A stretch of DNA of 64,000 nt, taken from NCBI RefSeq assembly GCF_005116665.1, contig NZ_SWCJ01000001.1:434001-498000 (forward strand). Direction: 5' to 3'. Of this stretch, positions 1-7,374 are shown piece by piece. Position 1 is the first letter of the stretch; every line of letters begins with the position of its first letter. Under the pieces are notes generated by a model. That model did not search any database, was not told the origin of the DNA, and saw only the letters and a list, made by a program, of their open reading frames with translations. Source of the stretch: Ferrimonas aestuarii (GTDB lineage: Bacteria; Pseudomonadota; Gammaproteobacteria; Enterobacterales; Shewanellaceae). Position numbers and translations under genes: made by a program.

Positions 1-406
1 CACTGATGGTGCCATTAGAGACCTCGATGCCATACAAATCAGCGATGTGCGCACGAATATCTTGGTAGCTCGTGCCCAGCGAGAACAGAGCCACGATTTT
101 GCGCTCCATCTCGTCGGTAAGATGAGTCTGATGTTTCTTGATCAACTGCGGCTCAAACGAGCCATCACGATCTCTAGGTGTATCAAGCTCAAAGCTACTA
201 CTGGGTGTATTCACCGTCTTAGAGCTTTTACCGTTCCTGCGGTTACCAGGTTTTTTATCGCTGAGATGTTCAGTCATTTCAGCGCCAAGAGCGGCTTCGG
301 TTAATTGCTTAATAAGCGGAGTGAGAATGCCATCTTTGCCAGTCAGGTCTTTTCCTGAACGTAGGGCTTCAATGGCTTCTTCCATATCGAAAGTGGGTTT
401 GGTCAT
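1..406 (-). mobile_element. IS256-family transposase, 5' part (cut by window edge)
   Basis: Reading the minus strand from the ATG at 406 gives an open frame of about 135 codons that runs off the left edge. The protein begins MTKPTFDMEEAIEALRSGKD, then has the NRRNGKSSKTV block and the helix LGTSYQDIRAHI followed by GIEVSNGTIS. These are the N-terminal signatures of IS256 (mutator) DDE transposases. An AAAGGA ribosome site lies just upstream of the ATG. The catalytic DDE part would lie outside the window, so whether the element is intact cannot be judged. Open frames on the plus strand in this stretch are shadows. Confidence 0.85.
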
Positions 407-465
407 TTGAAAATCCTTTTGGATTGATTTTACTCAAATGACACAGAATTCTGAACACTACCGAA
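407..465. repeat. Probable terminal end of the IS256-family element
   Basis: The 60 bases upstream of the transposase start contain GTGTTCAGAATTCTGTGTCA when read on the minus strand, inside a larger GGTAGTGTTCAGAATTC context. This resembles the terminal repeats of IS256-family elements, and ordinary sequence begins after about 462. The other end is outside the window, so the repeat cannot be paired and the exact boundary is a guess. Confidence 0.45.
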
Positions 466-598
466 TAGGGGCTGCAGCTACTATTGGGGCCAGGTTCGAG
501 GTGGAGTGTCATATTCATTGGCTCTGATTGCCTGCGTTTGGCGTCTAGAGGCCTGTTTGTGGGGGGTGAGCTTGAGTGAGTTGAGAGTGGGGCGCAAT

Positions 599-630
599 GG
601 CTGCATCTAACCCTTAGCTCCGATGCAGCC
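599..630. terminator. Hairpin downstream of the marC-like gene
   Basis: A perfect 9-bp stem, GGCTGCATC at 599-607 and GATGCAGCC at 622-630, closes a 14-nt loop just after the minus-strand marC-like gene. There is no clear T run after it, so it may be a weak or factor-dependent terminator. Confidence 0.4.
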
Positions 631-644
631 AGCGGCCTTAATGG

Positions 645-1271
645 CTAACCCCAGTAAAAGTCTTTTATGCCCATCAGTAAATTATTAACGGCAACAGCAG
701 CCAGAATCAGGCCCATTACTCGACTGATGATGGCAGCACCGACGCTGCCGATCCATTTATGAATGTGAGTAGCCATAAGCAGTAACAGCAGGGTAACCAA
801 CAGCACTCCTATCATGACTGCAGCGGTAATGCTTTGGTCAATTAAAGAGAAGCGGTGATTATCGGTGAGCAAGACAATCGCCATCATCGCGCCCGGAGAG
901 GCAATCGATGGAATGGCAAGAGGATAGACCGCTAGATTGGCCAGCTCTGAGTGATTCATCTCTTCCGATATCTTAGTTTCCTCTTCAGGCTTTGACTCCC
1001 CAAATATCATGGTTAATGCAAAAAGGAGCAGCACTAGACCACCAGCGGCCTGAAATGCGGGCAGGGGGATCTCCATTGCTTCAAGTAGAAGCTGTCCGGC
1101 AATGAGGAAAAATAGCAATACGCCAGTAGCAATGGCGACGGCCTTTAATGCGACTAAGCGACGTTGCTTAGCGGTTAAGTGTTGGGTTTGCGATAGGTAG
1201 ACCGGTACTGAGCCGATCGGATCGATCACCGCCCAGAGAACAACAAACTGTGTGATTAGGATACTTAACAA
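645..1271 (-). CDS. MarC/UPF0056 family integral membrane protein
   Basis: This is a 208-residue, very hydrophobic protein with about six membrane segments. The first carries the family signature VVLWAVIDPIGSVPVYL, and a polar loop around residues 95-110 (KPEEETKISEE) splits it into two similar halves, as in MarC/YchE/YhgN proteins. The biochemical role of the family is unresolved; early links to multiple antibiotic resistance were not upheld. No ATG is available at the 5' end. A TTG at 1271 is preceded by GGGAG at 8 nt and gives the usual family N-terminus; another TTG at 1292 has no ribosome site. The gene stands alone. Confidence 0.8.
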   Translation of the reverse strand: MLSILITQFVVLWAVIDPIGSVPVYLSQTQHLTAKQRRLVALKAVAIATGVLLFFLIAGQLLLEAMEIPLPAFQAAGGLVLLLFALTMIFGESKPEEETKISEEMNHSELANLAVYPLAIPSIASPGAMMAIVLLTDNHRFSLIDQSITAAVMIGVLLVTLLLLLMATHIHKWIGSVGAAIISRVMGLILAAVAVNNLLMGIKDFYWG

Positions 1272-1292
1272 ATGAGGTACTCCCTGAGTCAA

Positions 1293-1790
1293 CAGAGGGG
1301 GAATCAGGTTGCGGCCTGACGGAGTCAGTCTACCAGAGGGTGAGCGAAAATTCTTTGTTGATGTTGAGTTTGTTGTGGTCTGTCTGATTGTTCAGGTTTA
1401 CGGTGTTTTTTTAAATCTTTTGGTGGTCTGATTTGCTCTTTTTTTTGTTTTTCTTTTCTGTTGGTCGATTTCATGTCGTTGTTTTACAGGCTCTAATTAT
1501 TGCTTTTGTATTTTTATTGATTATGAAGCTAATTTATTTGAATTTGGGTGTTTTGCTGGGGTTTTTGGGGCGCTCTGAAGTCAGGCTGTGAGCCTTGTAT
1601 CCTATGAGCCCGCTGTCGACGCCTGAGCTTTCTGGGCTTCGACCTGATTACACATGCGTAAGATCACCGAACAGAACCTTGCCCTGAGGCAAATGGGAAG
1701 TGCTATGGATGATATCTGGGTTATTTTTAGAAAGTGATAGGCTAGGTTGCATAGCATCTATTCACTATTGGGAATAGGGTTTTGGAGTTG
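1293..1790. other. Intergenic stretch, T-rich, no gene seen
   Basis: About 500 bases between the marC-like gene and the next terminator hold no convincing reading frame on either strand. Positions 1340-1560 are strongly T-rich on the plus strand, with runs such as TTTTTTTTGTTTTTC. It probably contains the marC-like promoter. No tRNA-like fold or repeat array was recognised. Confidence 0.5.
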
Positions 1791-1821
1791 AAAGGCGCCC
1801 TATGTACGAAAGGGCGCCTTT
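1791..1821. terminator. Intrinsic terminator of the Rap1a-like gene
   Basis: A perfect 11-bp stem, AAAGGCGCCCT at 1791-1801 and AGGGCGCCTTT at 1811-1821, closes a 9-nt loop. It lies 40 bp beyond the stop of the minus-strand Rap1a-like gene and ends in T residues in both directions. Confidence 0.7.
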
Positions 1822-1861
1822 CGTGGTCTCAGCTTTGCCGATGACTTCCTATCAAGGGGCA

Positions 1862-2314
1862 TTAGGCGCAGGGGTAGTGCTTTTTCAGCGCCCCATAGAC
1901 CGCTTCGGCGGCAGTGAGATCGTTGACTGGTGGCAGCATTTTTATCTCATTGGCAACGTGGGTTACGATCTGTTTTAGGCGGATGGTACTGCCCAAACAA
2001 AATTCCGCGTATTTGGCGGCGCGCAGGTATTCCCCTCGGCTCGGGGCTCGGGTACGAATGGCTCGCTCGGAATAGCTTTCTGACTGCTTCTTCTCAGCCT
2101 CCATATTGAGCATCACCCGAGCGTCAGTGGCAACGGCACCGTTGATAAACCCTTGAACATAGAGTGTGCAGGGGTTTCCTGGGGTGGAGAGGGCGGAGGT
2201 GTCATCACAGTAGCGGATGAGTTGCTCGGCCATCAGCAGTTGAGCGCCCTGTGCTCCAGCAAATGGGAAGACCAATAGCAGAGTGATCATGAGTACGTTT
2301 AATAATTTGAACAT
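1862..2314 (-). CDS. Rap1a/Tai-like secreted immunity-domain protein
   Basis: A 150-residue protein with a signal peptide (MFKLLNVLMITLLLVFPFAG) and four cysteines, at about 36, 49, 106 and 149, that could form two periplasmic disulfides. The pattern LIRYC..., CTLYVQGFINGA, a central cysteine helix and a final HYPCA matches the Rap1a/Tai domain, known from immunity proteins that neutralise type VI secretion amidases but also widespread as orphans. The start is fixed by AGGAGGT 5 nt before the ATG at 2314; an upstream ATG at 2353 has no such site. No type VI effector or secretion gene is nearby, so an immunity role here is only inferred from the family. Confidence 0.6.
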   Translation of the reverse strand: MFKLLNVLMITLLLVFPFAGAQGAQLLMAEQLIRYCDDTSALSTPGNPCTLYVQGFINGAVATDARVMLNMEAEKKQSESYSERAIRTRAPSRGEYLRAAKYAEFCLGSTIRLKQIVTHVANEIKMLPPVNDLTAAEAVYGALKKHYPCA

Positions 2315-2424
2315 TCTACCTCCTACAACCATGTGTCCCTTTAACCTTAGCACCAGATTGCGTTTGCTATCGTGATTTTGCCGTTTTCAGGTGGGCTTAA
2401 GGCATTGATTTGAGGCTGACAGTG

Positions 2425-2443
2425 GGGCTCATGCCATGAGCCC
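2425..2443. repeat. Short palindrome beyond azlD
   Basis: GGGCTCATG at 2425-2433 is followed after one base by its exact inverse CATGAGCCC at 2435-2443, just downstream of the minus-strand azlD gene. It could be a terminator hairpin, but it lacks a T run. Confidence 0.35.
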
Positions 2444-2466
2444 TAACGGCTATGAAGGGGTGAGGG

Positions 2467-2775
2467 TTAGCTCAGTTTAAGCAGCAGAAATAGCCCCAGA
2501 CTCACCAGCGTTGTAAGCAAGACATTTTTGGTTTTCCAGGCGATCAGCGCGGCGGCCATCGCAGCAATCAAGTAGGGGTTATGGGGAGAGAGCCACACAC
2601 TATTCTCCGGCATAAATACAATTGGCGCCCAAATGGAGGTCAATACTGCTGGGCTGGCATAGCGTAAAAACCGCTGAGCCTTGGGGTTAAGCCGAATGGG
2701 AAGCCGTGGCTCTAAAAACAGATAGCGACTGGCAAACACCACCAGGGTCATGGCGATGATGGCGGTGAAGATCAT
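2467..2775 (-). CDS. azlD: AzlD family branched-chain amino acid exporter subunit
   Basis: A 102-residue protein with about four membrane segments. The LEPRLPIRLNPKAQRFLRYA region followed by PAVLTSIWAP is typical of AzlD. AzlD is the small partner of AzlC, and the pair exports branched-chain or related amino acids (BrnFE in Corynebacterium, AzlCD in Bacillus). Its ATG at 2775 overlaps the TGA of azlC in an ATGA junction, so the two genes are translationally coupled. The actual substrate cannot be read from the sequence. Confidence 0.85.
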   Translation of the reverse strand: MIFTAIIAMTLVVFASRYLFLEPRLPIRLNPKAQRFLRYASPAVLTSIWAPIVFMPENSVWLSPHNPYLIAAMAAALIAWKTKNVLLTTLVSLGLFLLLKLS

Positions 2776-3482
2776 TGGCGCTTCTCCAAGGCTGTTTCCA
2801 CCACATAACCTAGGGTCATGGCAGATAGACTGGCGATAATGAGGCCGGATTCCATGCCCTGTGATTGGCAGAGAACAGACACCACAAGGGCGGTCAGAAT
2901 GGCAGCGATAACCCCATAGGAGCGGGCGTTTGGCACCACTAGGGCAATAAAGGTGGCGGCGACGGCAAATTCTAGGCCCAACTCATTAAGCTCTGGAAAG
3001 AGGTTGCCGGAGAGGATTCCCACCAAAGTAGCAAGGTTCCAGCACAGGTAGAAACTCAGGCCCGCTCCCAATGCATACCAAGGGTTGAATTGGTTGTCGG
3101 ATTGCTGCCCGCAGATGGCAAACAGCTCATCGGTCAGCAGGAATCCCAGGCTAAGCCGCCAGCGCAGTGGCAGACGGATGATTTTAGAACGCATGGTCAC
3201 GCTGTAGAGCAGGTGCCTGGAGGTGATAAACAAAACCGCCAGTAGCATGGCGCTAAGGGTCGCTCCAGATTTAAACATACCGGTTGCGACTAACTGGGCT
3301 GAGCCTGCAAACAAGATGGCCGACATTGCTTGACTCTCTAGGTTGGTCAATCCGGCATCGATGGCAAATGAGCCGGCCAATATTCCCCAGGGAATGACGG
3401 CAATATTCAGAGGCATCATCGCGAGGGTGCCACGCCAAAACGGTGCGGCGCGTTGAGAAGGTGAGGGGTGGGCTGGCGTCAT
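2772..3482 (-). CDS. azlC: AzlC family branched-chain amino acid exporter
   Basis: A 236-residue membrane protein with the AzlC signatures FWRGTLAMMPLNIAVIPWG near the N-terminus, FAGSAQLVA around residue 60, and a TSRHLLYSVTM segment around 87-97. It forms the large subunit of an amino acid exporter with AzlD. GGGA lies 6 nt before the ATG at 3482. A 16-bp motif about 60 nt upstream (3542-3557) is nearly identical to one in front of the neighbouring AraC-type regulator gene, so azlCD is probably under that regulator's control. Confidence 0.88.
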   Translation of the reverse strand: MTPAHPSPSQRAAPFWRGTLAMMPLNIAVIPWGILAGSFAIDAGLTNLESQAMSAILFAGSAQLVATGMFKSGATLSAMLLAVLFITSRHLLYSVTMRSKIIRLPLRWRLSLGFLLTDELFAICGQQSDNQFNPWYALGAGLSFYLCWNLATLVGILSGNLFPELNELGLEFAVAATFIALVVPNARSYGVIAAILTALVVSVLCQSQGMESGLIIASLSAMTLGYVVETALEKRQ

Positions 3483-3541
3483 TGAGATCCCTAATTGGCG
3501 TAAAAACAGAAGCCATTAAGCCGTGTTCATGGCGAACTGGC

Positions 3542-3557
3542 TTGTACAAAGTTGCGC
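3542..3557 (-). promoter_or_regulatory. Candidate AraC-regulator site upstream of azlC
   Basis: TTGTACAAAGTTGCGC on the plus strand matches 15 of 16 bases of the motif at 4449-4464 upstream of the regulator gene. It lies 60 nt before the azlC start, in the same orientation as the other copy. It abuts the stop codon of the regulator gene. Confidence 0.55.
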
Positions 3558-4381
3558 TATTTGCTGTTCACAAACTGCTTTGGGGTTACGCCCATGGCGC
3601 GTTTGAAATGGCGATGGAAGTGGCTTTGGTCATGAAAGCCAGCTTCTTGGGCGGCCTCAGAGATACTCAATCCATTTCGGAGTAACCCCTTCGCGAGTCG
3701 CAATCTGGCTTGTATCTGATAGGCATGCGGCGGCAGTCCAAATTCCTTTTGAAACCGCCGCGTCAGGTAGTAGGGGCTAAGTCCCGCCAGTGAAGCCAGT
3801 TCCGTTAGGCTGACATCGGCCTGTGGAAAATCATCCAGAAACTCTTTTACCAGCAGCAGTTGTCGCTGGCTTCGGGTTTGGGGCTGCCAATGAACTGGGG
3901 TTTTGCTGTGGCGAGAGATCAGCTTAACCAAAGCCGCGTAGACCAAGCTTTCTCGTAACAACGGGTTATCTGATTGCGCCAAGGTGTTAAATACCAGCCT
4001 AAACTGCTGCGCCAGTTCTGGGTCATAGACGACTGGCTCTGGGAAGTAAGGCGCGCCTTGGTTGGAGTCGAGCCCTTGAGTCAGTTGCTCGAATTGGGTG
4101 GGGCGAGGGTACATGGCTTTGTACTCCCAGCCCCCTTCAGTGGCGGTTTGACCGTTATGAACTTCGTCGGCATTGACTAAGATGATGCTGTCTTGAGGGG
4201 CGATGTGATTGCCGCCAGTTCGATAAAACCGCTGCGCTCCCCGCTCAATAACCCCGACCGTATAACCTTCATGGCTGTGGCGAGAAAAGTTCTGATGGGT
4301 GTATTTGGCATCCAGCAGTTCTAGCCCACCTAATTCACGGGCTAACTGGAAACTGGCTGACTCTTTACCGCGTTTGGTCAT
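3557..4381 (-). CDS. AraC family transcriptional regulator of azlCD (inferred)
   Basis: A 274-residue regulator. The N-terminal half is a cupin-like ligand domain with FSRHSHEGYTVGVIERGAQRF and APQDSIILVNADEVH. The C-terminal 100 residues hold two helix-turn-helix units, SLTELASLAGLSPYYLTRRF and SISEAAQEAGFHDQSHFHRHF, ending GVTPKQFV as in AraC/XylS proteins. The ATG at 4381 has AGAGG 5 nt upstream; a longer frame to 4471 exists but would run across the candidate operator. Upstream of azlC in the same direction, it is the likely regulator of azlCD and, from the shared site, of itself. The ligand is unknown, probably an amino acid or analogue. Confidence 0.88.
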   Translation of the reverse strand: MTKRGKESASFQLARELGGLELLDAKYTHQNFSRHSHEGYTVGVIERGAQRFYRTGGNHIAPQDSIILVNADEVHNGQTATEGGWEYKAMYPRPTQFEQLTQGLDSNQGAPYFPEPVVYDPELAQQFRLVFNTLAQSDNPLLRESLVYAALVKLISRHSKTPVHWQPQTRSQRQLLLVKEFLDDFPQADVSLTELASLAGLSPYYLTRRFQKEFGLPPHAYQIQARLRLAKGLLRNGLSISEAAQEAGFHDQSHFHRHFKRAMGVTPKQFVNSK

Positions 4382-4443
4382 CGGCCCTCTTTGGTTACTG
4401 GGGAATTTCAACAGGTGCAACAGTGTAGCGCGAACGCCGTTTT

Positions 4444-4461
4444 CAATTTTGTACAAAATTG
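4444..4461. promoter_or_regulatory. 18-bp perfect palindrome upstream of the AraC-type gene
   Basis: CAATTTTGTACAAAATTG is a perfect 18-bp palindrome 62 nt before the regulator start. Its right part extends into TTGTACAAAATTGCGC (4449-4464), which is repeated with one change upstream of azlC. It is a strong candidate for an autoregulatory operator. Confidence 0.6.
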
Positions 4462-4684
4462 CGCAGTTCAAAGCCAGAAATAACCCAGTGATTGGGGCTC
4501 CTGATGGTGTTTTGCCCAGCCAAAGGCTTGGTTAACTGTAAGAGATGAGCCATGGCATGGCCAATTATTGGCGCAAGATAGGATTCGGCGCTAATTCTAT
4601 AGATTGCAATGGCAGCGTTGTTATCGGTTTTGGCTGGTCTCTGGTTGCCAACTTTTCCGCCGATGGTGAAACAGGGATGTTTTC

Positions 4685-6505
4685 ATGATGGTCAAAAAAC
4701 GGATTCCCCTCTTCGTGGGGGCACTGTTGTTGGTGATGCCGCCAATAAGCTATGCCCGAGATATTTTTGGTTTATACATGTCGCGCACCGAGCAATTTTG
4801 GGGGACGCTGCTGTGTGTTGTGCTCGGTGCTTTAGTTGGTATGTTCTTTAGTGACCGGTTTCGTAAGTTACGTAAGCTGATATTTATTCTGTTTTGTGCT
4901 GCCGTGTTGATGATCAGTTGGTACGCCTTACCTACGTTTGGCATGGGCGCTGCCTTTATCATCTCGGCTGTTATCGTATTTCAGTTACTAAGAAGAACGT
5001 CGGTAGCCTCAAAAGATACCACTTTTGGCTCGGCTCAGTGGGCAACTAAAGATTACCTAGAGCGTCATGAGTTAACTGTAGATTCCGGGCTGACTTTGGG
5101 TCAGTTTCATTATTTGGATACTAAGGCATCACCGCAGTGGATTGCCGATGACGATGACCCCTGGAGTGGGTCGGTGAAGTCCGTGAAAGCTCAACAGCAG
5201 AGTGTACCGCTGAGTTATCAGGGAAATCGTCATCTGTTAACGGTGGCACCCACTCGGGCCGGAAAAGGGGTATCCGCGATTATCCCTAACCTGTTGACCT
5301 ATGAGGGATCTGCTTTGGTGATTGATCCTAAAGGAGAGAATGCCCTCATCAGCGCGGCAAGGCGTGGTGAAGGCGATGAGGCGAATGGCATTCCAGGATT
5401 GGGGCAAGAGGTGTTTGTGCTCGACCCTTGGGGAATTACTCAGTTGCCCCAGGCTTACTTTAATCCCTTGGACTGGCTGGACCCTCGGGATCCGGATATC
5501 AATGAAAATGCCAAGATGCTGGCGGATGCCATCTTGGTGGAGCACGGTGGGGCCAATGATCCTTTTTGGCATGCGGAATCTCAGGCTCTTCTGACGGGCA
5601 TCATTCTCTATGTGGCTACCGATGCCATGGAGATTAATCGGCGTCATCTGGCACGAGTTCGCGACATCATCACGCTCGGTAAAGATGAGTTTAATGCCGT
5701 GCTCAAAGCCATGTTTGCCAATAGCAATCGTTTGGTATCGACCACAGCACAGCGAACCGCATCAAAGGACGCCAAGCTGGCAAGCAACGTTATGGCTCAC
5801 CTGCAGTCACAAACTCATTTTTTGGATAGCGATAGAATTCGCCAATCCTTGTCTAAATCGAGCTTTAAGTTTGAAGACTTTAAAACCAAGCGACAGACGG
5901 TATATCTGGTGCTACCTGCAGATCGAATTCATACCTTCAGCCCGTGGTTGAGGCTATTGGTTCAGCAAGCGATCACCATGAACGTTCGCGATATTACCCA
6001 GAAGCCGGATAAACCGGTGCTGTTTATGCTCGATGAGATGGCGGCGTTAGGAAAGCTCACCATGGTTGAACAAGCGTATGGCCTGATGGCTGGGTTTGGT
6101 ATTCAACTTTGGGGCATTGTGCAGGATTTTGGACAACTTGAGCGCCTTTACCAAGACTCCTGGGAGACCTTTATTGGTAATGCGGGGGTAATTCAGTACT
6201 TTGGTAGCCGAGACCTGAAGACCGCAGAGTACTTTTCCAAAATGTGTGGTAGCACAACGGTGCAGAAGGTGTCGTTAAGTAATTCCGTGGCCAGTGCCTT
6301 TGGTTATGGGCCGTCAACTCAGACTCAAACCGATGGTTACTCTTTGGACGTGTCACAGCGACAGTTGGCTTACGCCGATGAGTTGATGGTACTCCATGGT
6401 GATCAGCAACTGCTGTTCGTAGAAAACCATCACCCTATCAAAGCCCAGAAAGTGCGCTGGTATCAGCAGCCGAAATTGGCTAAATGGGGAGTCTCTTTGC
6501 AATGA
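4685..6505 (+). CDS. VirD4/TraG-type coupling ATPase (orphan)
   Basis: A 606-residue protein with four hydrophobic segments in the first 105 residues, then a cytoplasmic ATPase. The Walker A motif is APTRAGKGVS at about 188-197 with VIDPKGEN shortly after, and Walker B is VLFMLDEMAAL near 445. These are features of VirD4/TraG coupling proteins, hexameric inner-membrane ATPases that hand DNA or protein substrates to type IV secretion channels. Its length is normal for the family. The ATG at 4685 has AGGGA 7 nt upstream. The next gene overlaps its stop codon. There is no relaxase, no VirB gene and no integrase in the window, so it has either lost its system, docks to one encoded elsewhere, or works with the downstream protein in a separate process. 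Confidence 0.88.
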   Translation: MMVKKRIPLFVGALLLVMPPISYARDIFGLYMSRTEQFWGTLLCVVLGALVGMFFSDRFRKLRKLIFILFCAAVLMISWYALPTFGMGAAFIISAVIVFQLLRRTSVASKDTTFGSAQWATKDYLERHELTVDSGLTLGQFHYLDTKASPQWIADDDDPWSGSVKSVKAQQQSVPLSYQGNRHLLTVAPTRAGKGVSAIIPNLLTYEGSALVIDPKGENALISAARRGEGDEANGIPGLGQEVFVLDPWGITQLPQAYFNPLDWLDPRDPDINENAKMLADAILVEHGGANDPFWHAESQALLTGIILYVATDAMEINRRHLARVRDIITLGKDEFNAVLKAMFANSNRLVSTTAQRTASKDAKLASNVMAHLQSQTHFLDSDRIRQSLSKSSFKFEDFKTKRQTVYLVLPADRIHTFSPWLRLLVQQAITMNVRDITQKPDKPVLFMLDEMAALGKLTMVEQAYGLMAGFGIQLWGIVQDFGQLERLYQDSWETFIGNAGVIQYFGSRDLKTAEYFSKMCGSTTVQKVSLSNSVASAFGYGPSTQTQTDGYSLDVSQRQLAYADELMVLHGDQQLLFVENHHPIKAQKVRWYQQPKLAKWGVSLQ

Positions 6506-7323
6506 CGTCAACCCCTACCTCTCGATTCGAAGATGAGCGTTTTACTCGCGATGATGAATCGCAAAGACAAGCTCCCGAAAAGCTTGGCGGCGCTTATGGT
6601 GAGATAAGCCAAGCGGCGGATAAAAAGGGAGTGCAGTTGTTTGATAGCTACCTGCATGCTCATCACATCATCTCTAAGTCGGCGATTGATCTGTCTAATC
6701 AGTTCATTGAACGTGCTAATGACACTTATCAGCAGGCGGTGAGTAATTTGGGTGAATCTGCCACTGAAGGGGCAACGCTCAATTCGGATGAGATTCGGCA
6801 ACAGAGCGAGGAGCTTATTGATGGCATGGATTTGGATGAGCGACAGCGGTCATTACTGAGCGCCGGGGTCGATTGCATTCACAATCAAGAACCTGAGTTG
6901 GCAGGTGGCACAAAGCAGCACCCCTATACCGATCTCTTAACCGCTAACAACGCACCGGCGCTATTGATGGCCGAACTGGATCACGAAGAAACGTTTAGCT
7001 GCAGTAAAAATCTACTCCATCAATATTCGGACATAGACAATGTGATCTCCGATTATCGTGATATCCAGGCGCATCATTTGCTTTCAGGGAACGCTGCGGA
7101 TGCCATGACGGTGGACTTGCTGTCGATAAAACAGCATGCGGACTGCGTCATCGGGTCGAGCGAGTACTACGACTCTGGAATTGAGCAGTTACTGGATTAT
7201 TCTGAAGGAATGGGGGTGGTCTCTCAGGAGCAAAGGCAAGCTATCGACGATAGCTTGTCTAAGCAATTGGAGTTCGATGATGAGGCATCGTTGGATTCAG
7301 AGCACGAACTCGATTGGCCTTAG
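6502..7323 (+). CDS. Acidic protein of unknown function coupled to the VirD4-like gene
   Basis: A 273-residue soluble, strongly acidic protein that I do not recognise. It starts at the ATG at 6502, which shares ATGA with the stop of the VirD4-like gene, with GGAG 11 nt upstream. A disordered, charged N-terminus (TSRFEDERFTRDDESQRQAP) is followed by mostly helical sequence and an acidic C-terminal tail (FDDEASLDSEHELDWP). It has no signal peptide or membrane segment. Translational coupling suggests a function tied to the coupling ATPase: a substrate, adaptor or chaperone. Acidic C-terminal tails serve as type IV translocation signals in some bacteria, which makes a substrate role thinkable but unproven. 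Confidence 0.75.
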   Translation: MTSTPTSRFEDERFTRDDESQRQAPEKLGGAYGEISQAADKKGVQLFDSYLHAHHIISKSAIDLSNQFIERANDTYQQAVSNLGESATEGATLNSDEIRQQSEELIDGMDLDERQRSLLSAGVDCIHNQEPELAGGTKQHPYTDLLTANNAPALLMAELDHEETFSCSKNLLHQYSDIDNVISDYRDIQAHHLLSGNAADAMTVDLLSIKQHADCVIGSSEYYDSGIEQLLDYSEGMGVVSQEQRQAIDDSLSKQLEFDDEASLDSEHELDWP

Positions 7324-7374
7324 GGCTCAATCAAGTCTTCCTTGACCTGATCGGTTTGGGGCTAAGCCCTCGGG

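Noticed and set aside
47..410. Two plus-strand open frames of 85 and 90 codons
   Set aside because: They lie opposite the IS256-family transposase frame, which has clear family motifs; the plus-strand frames have none.
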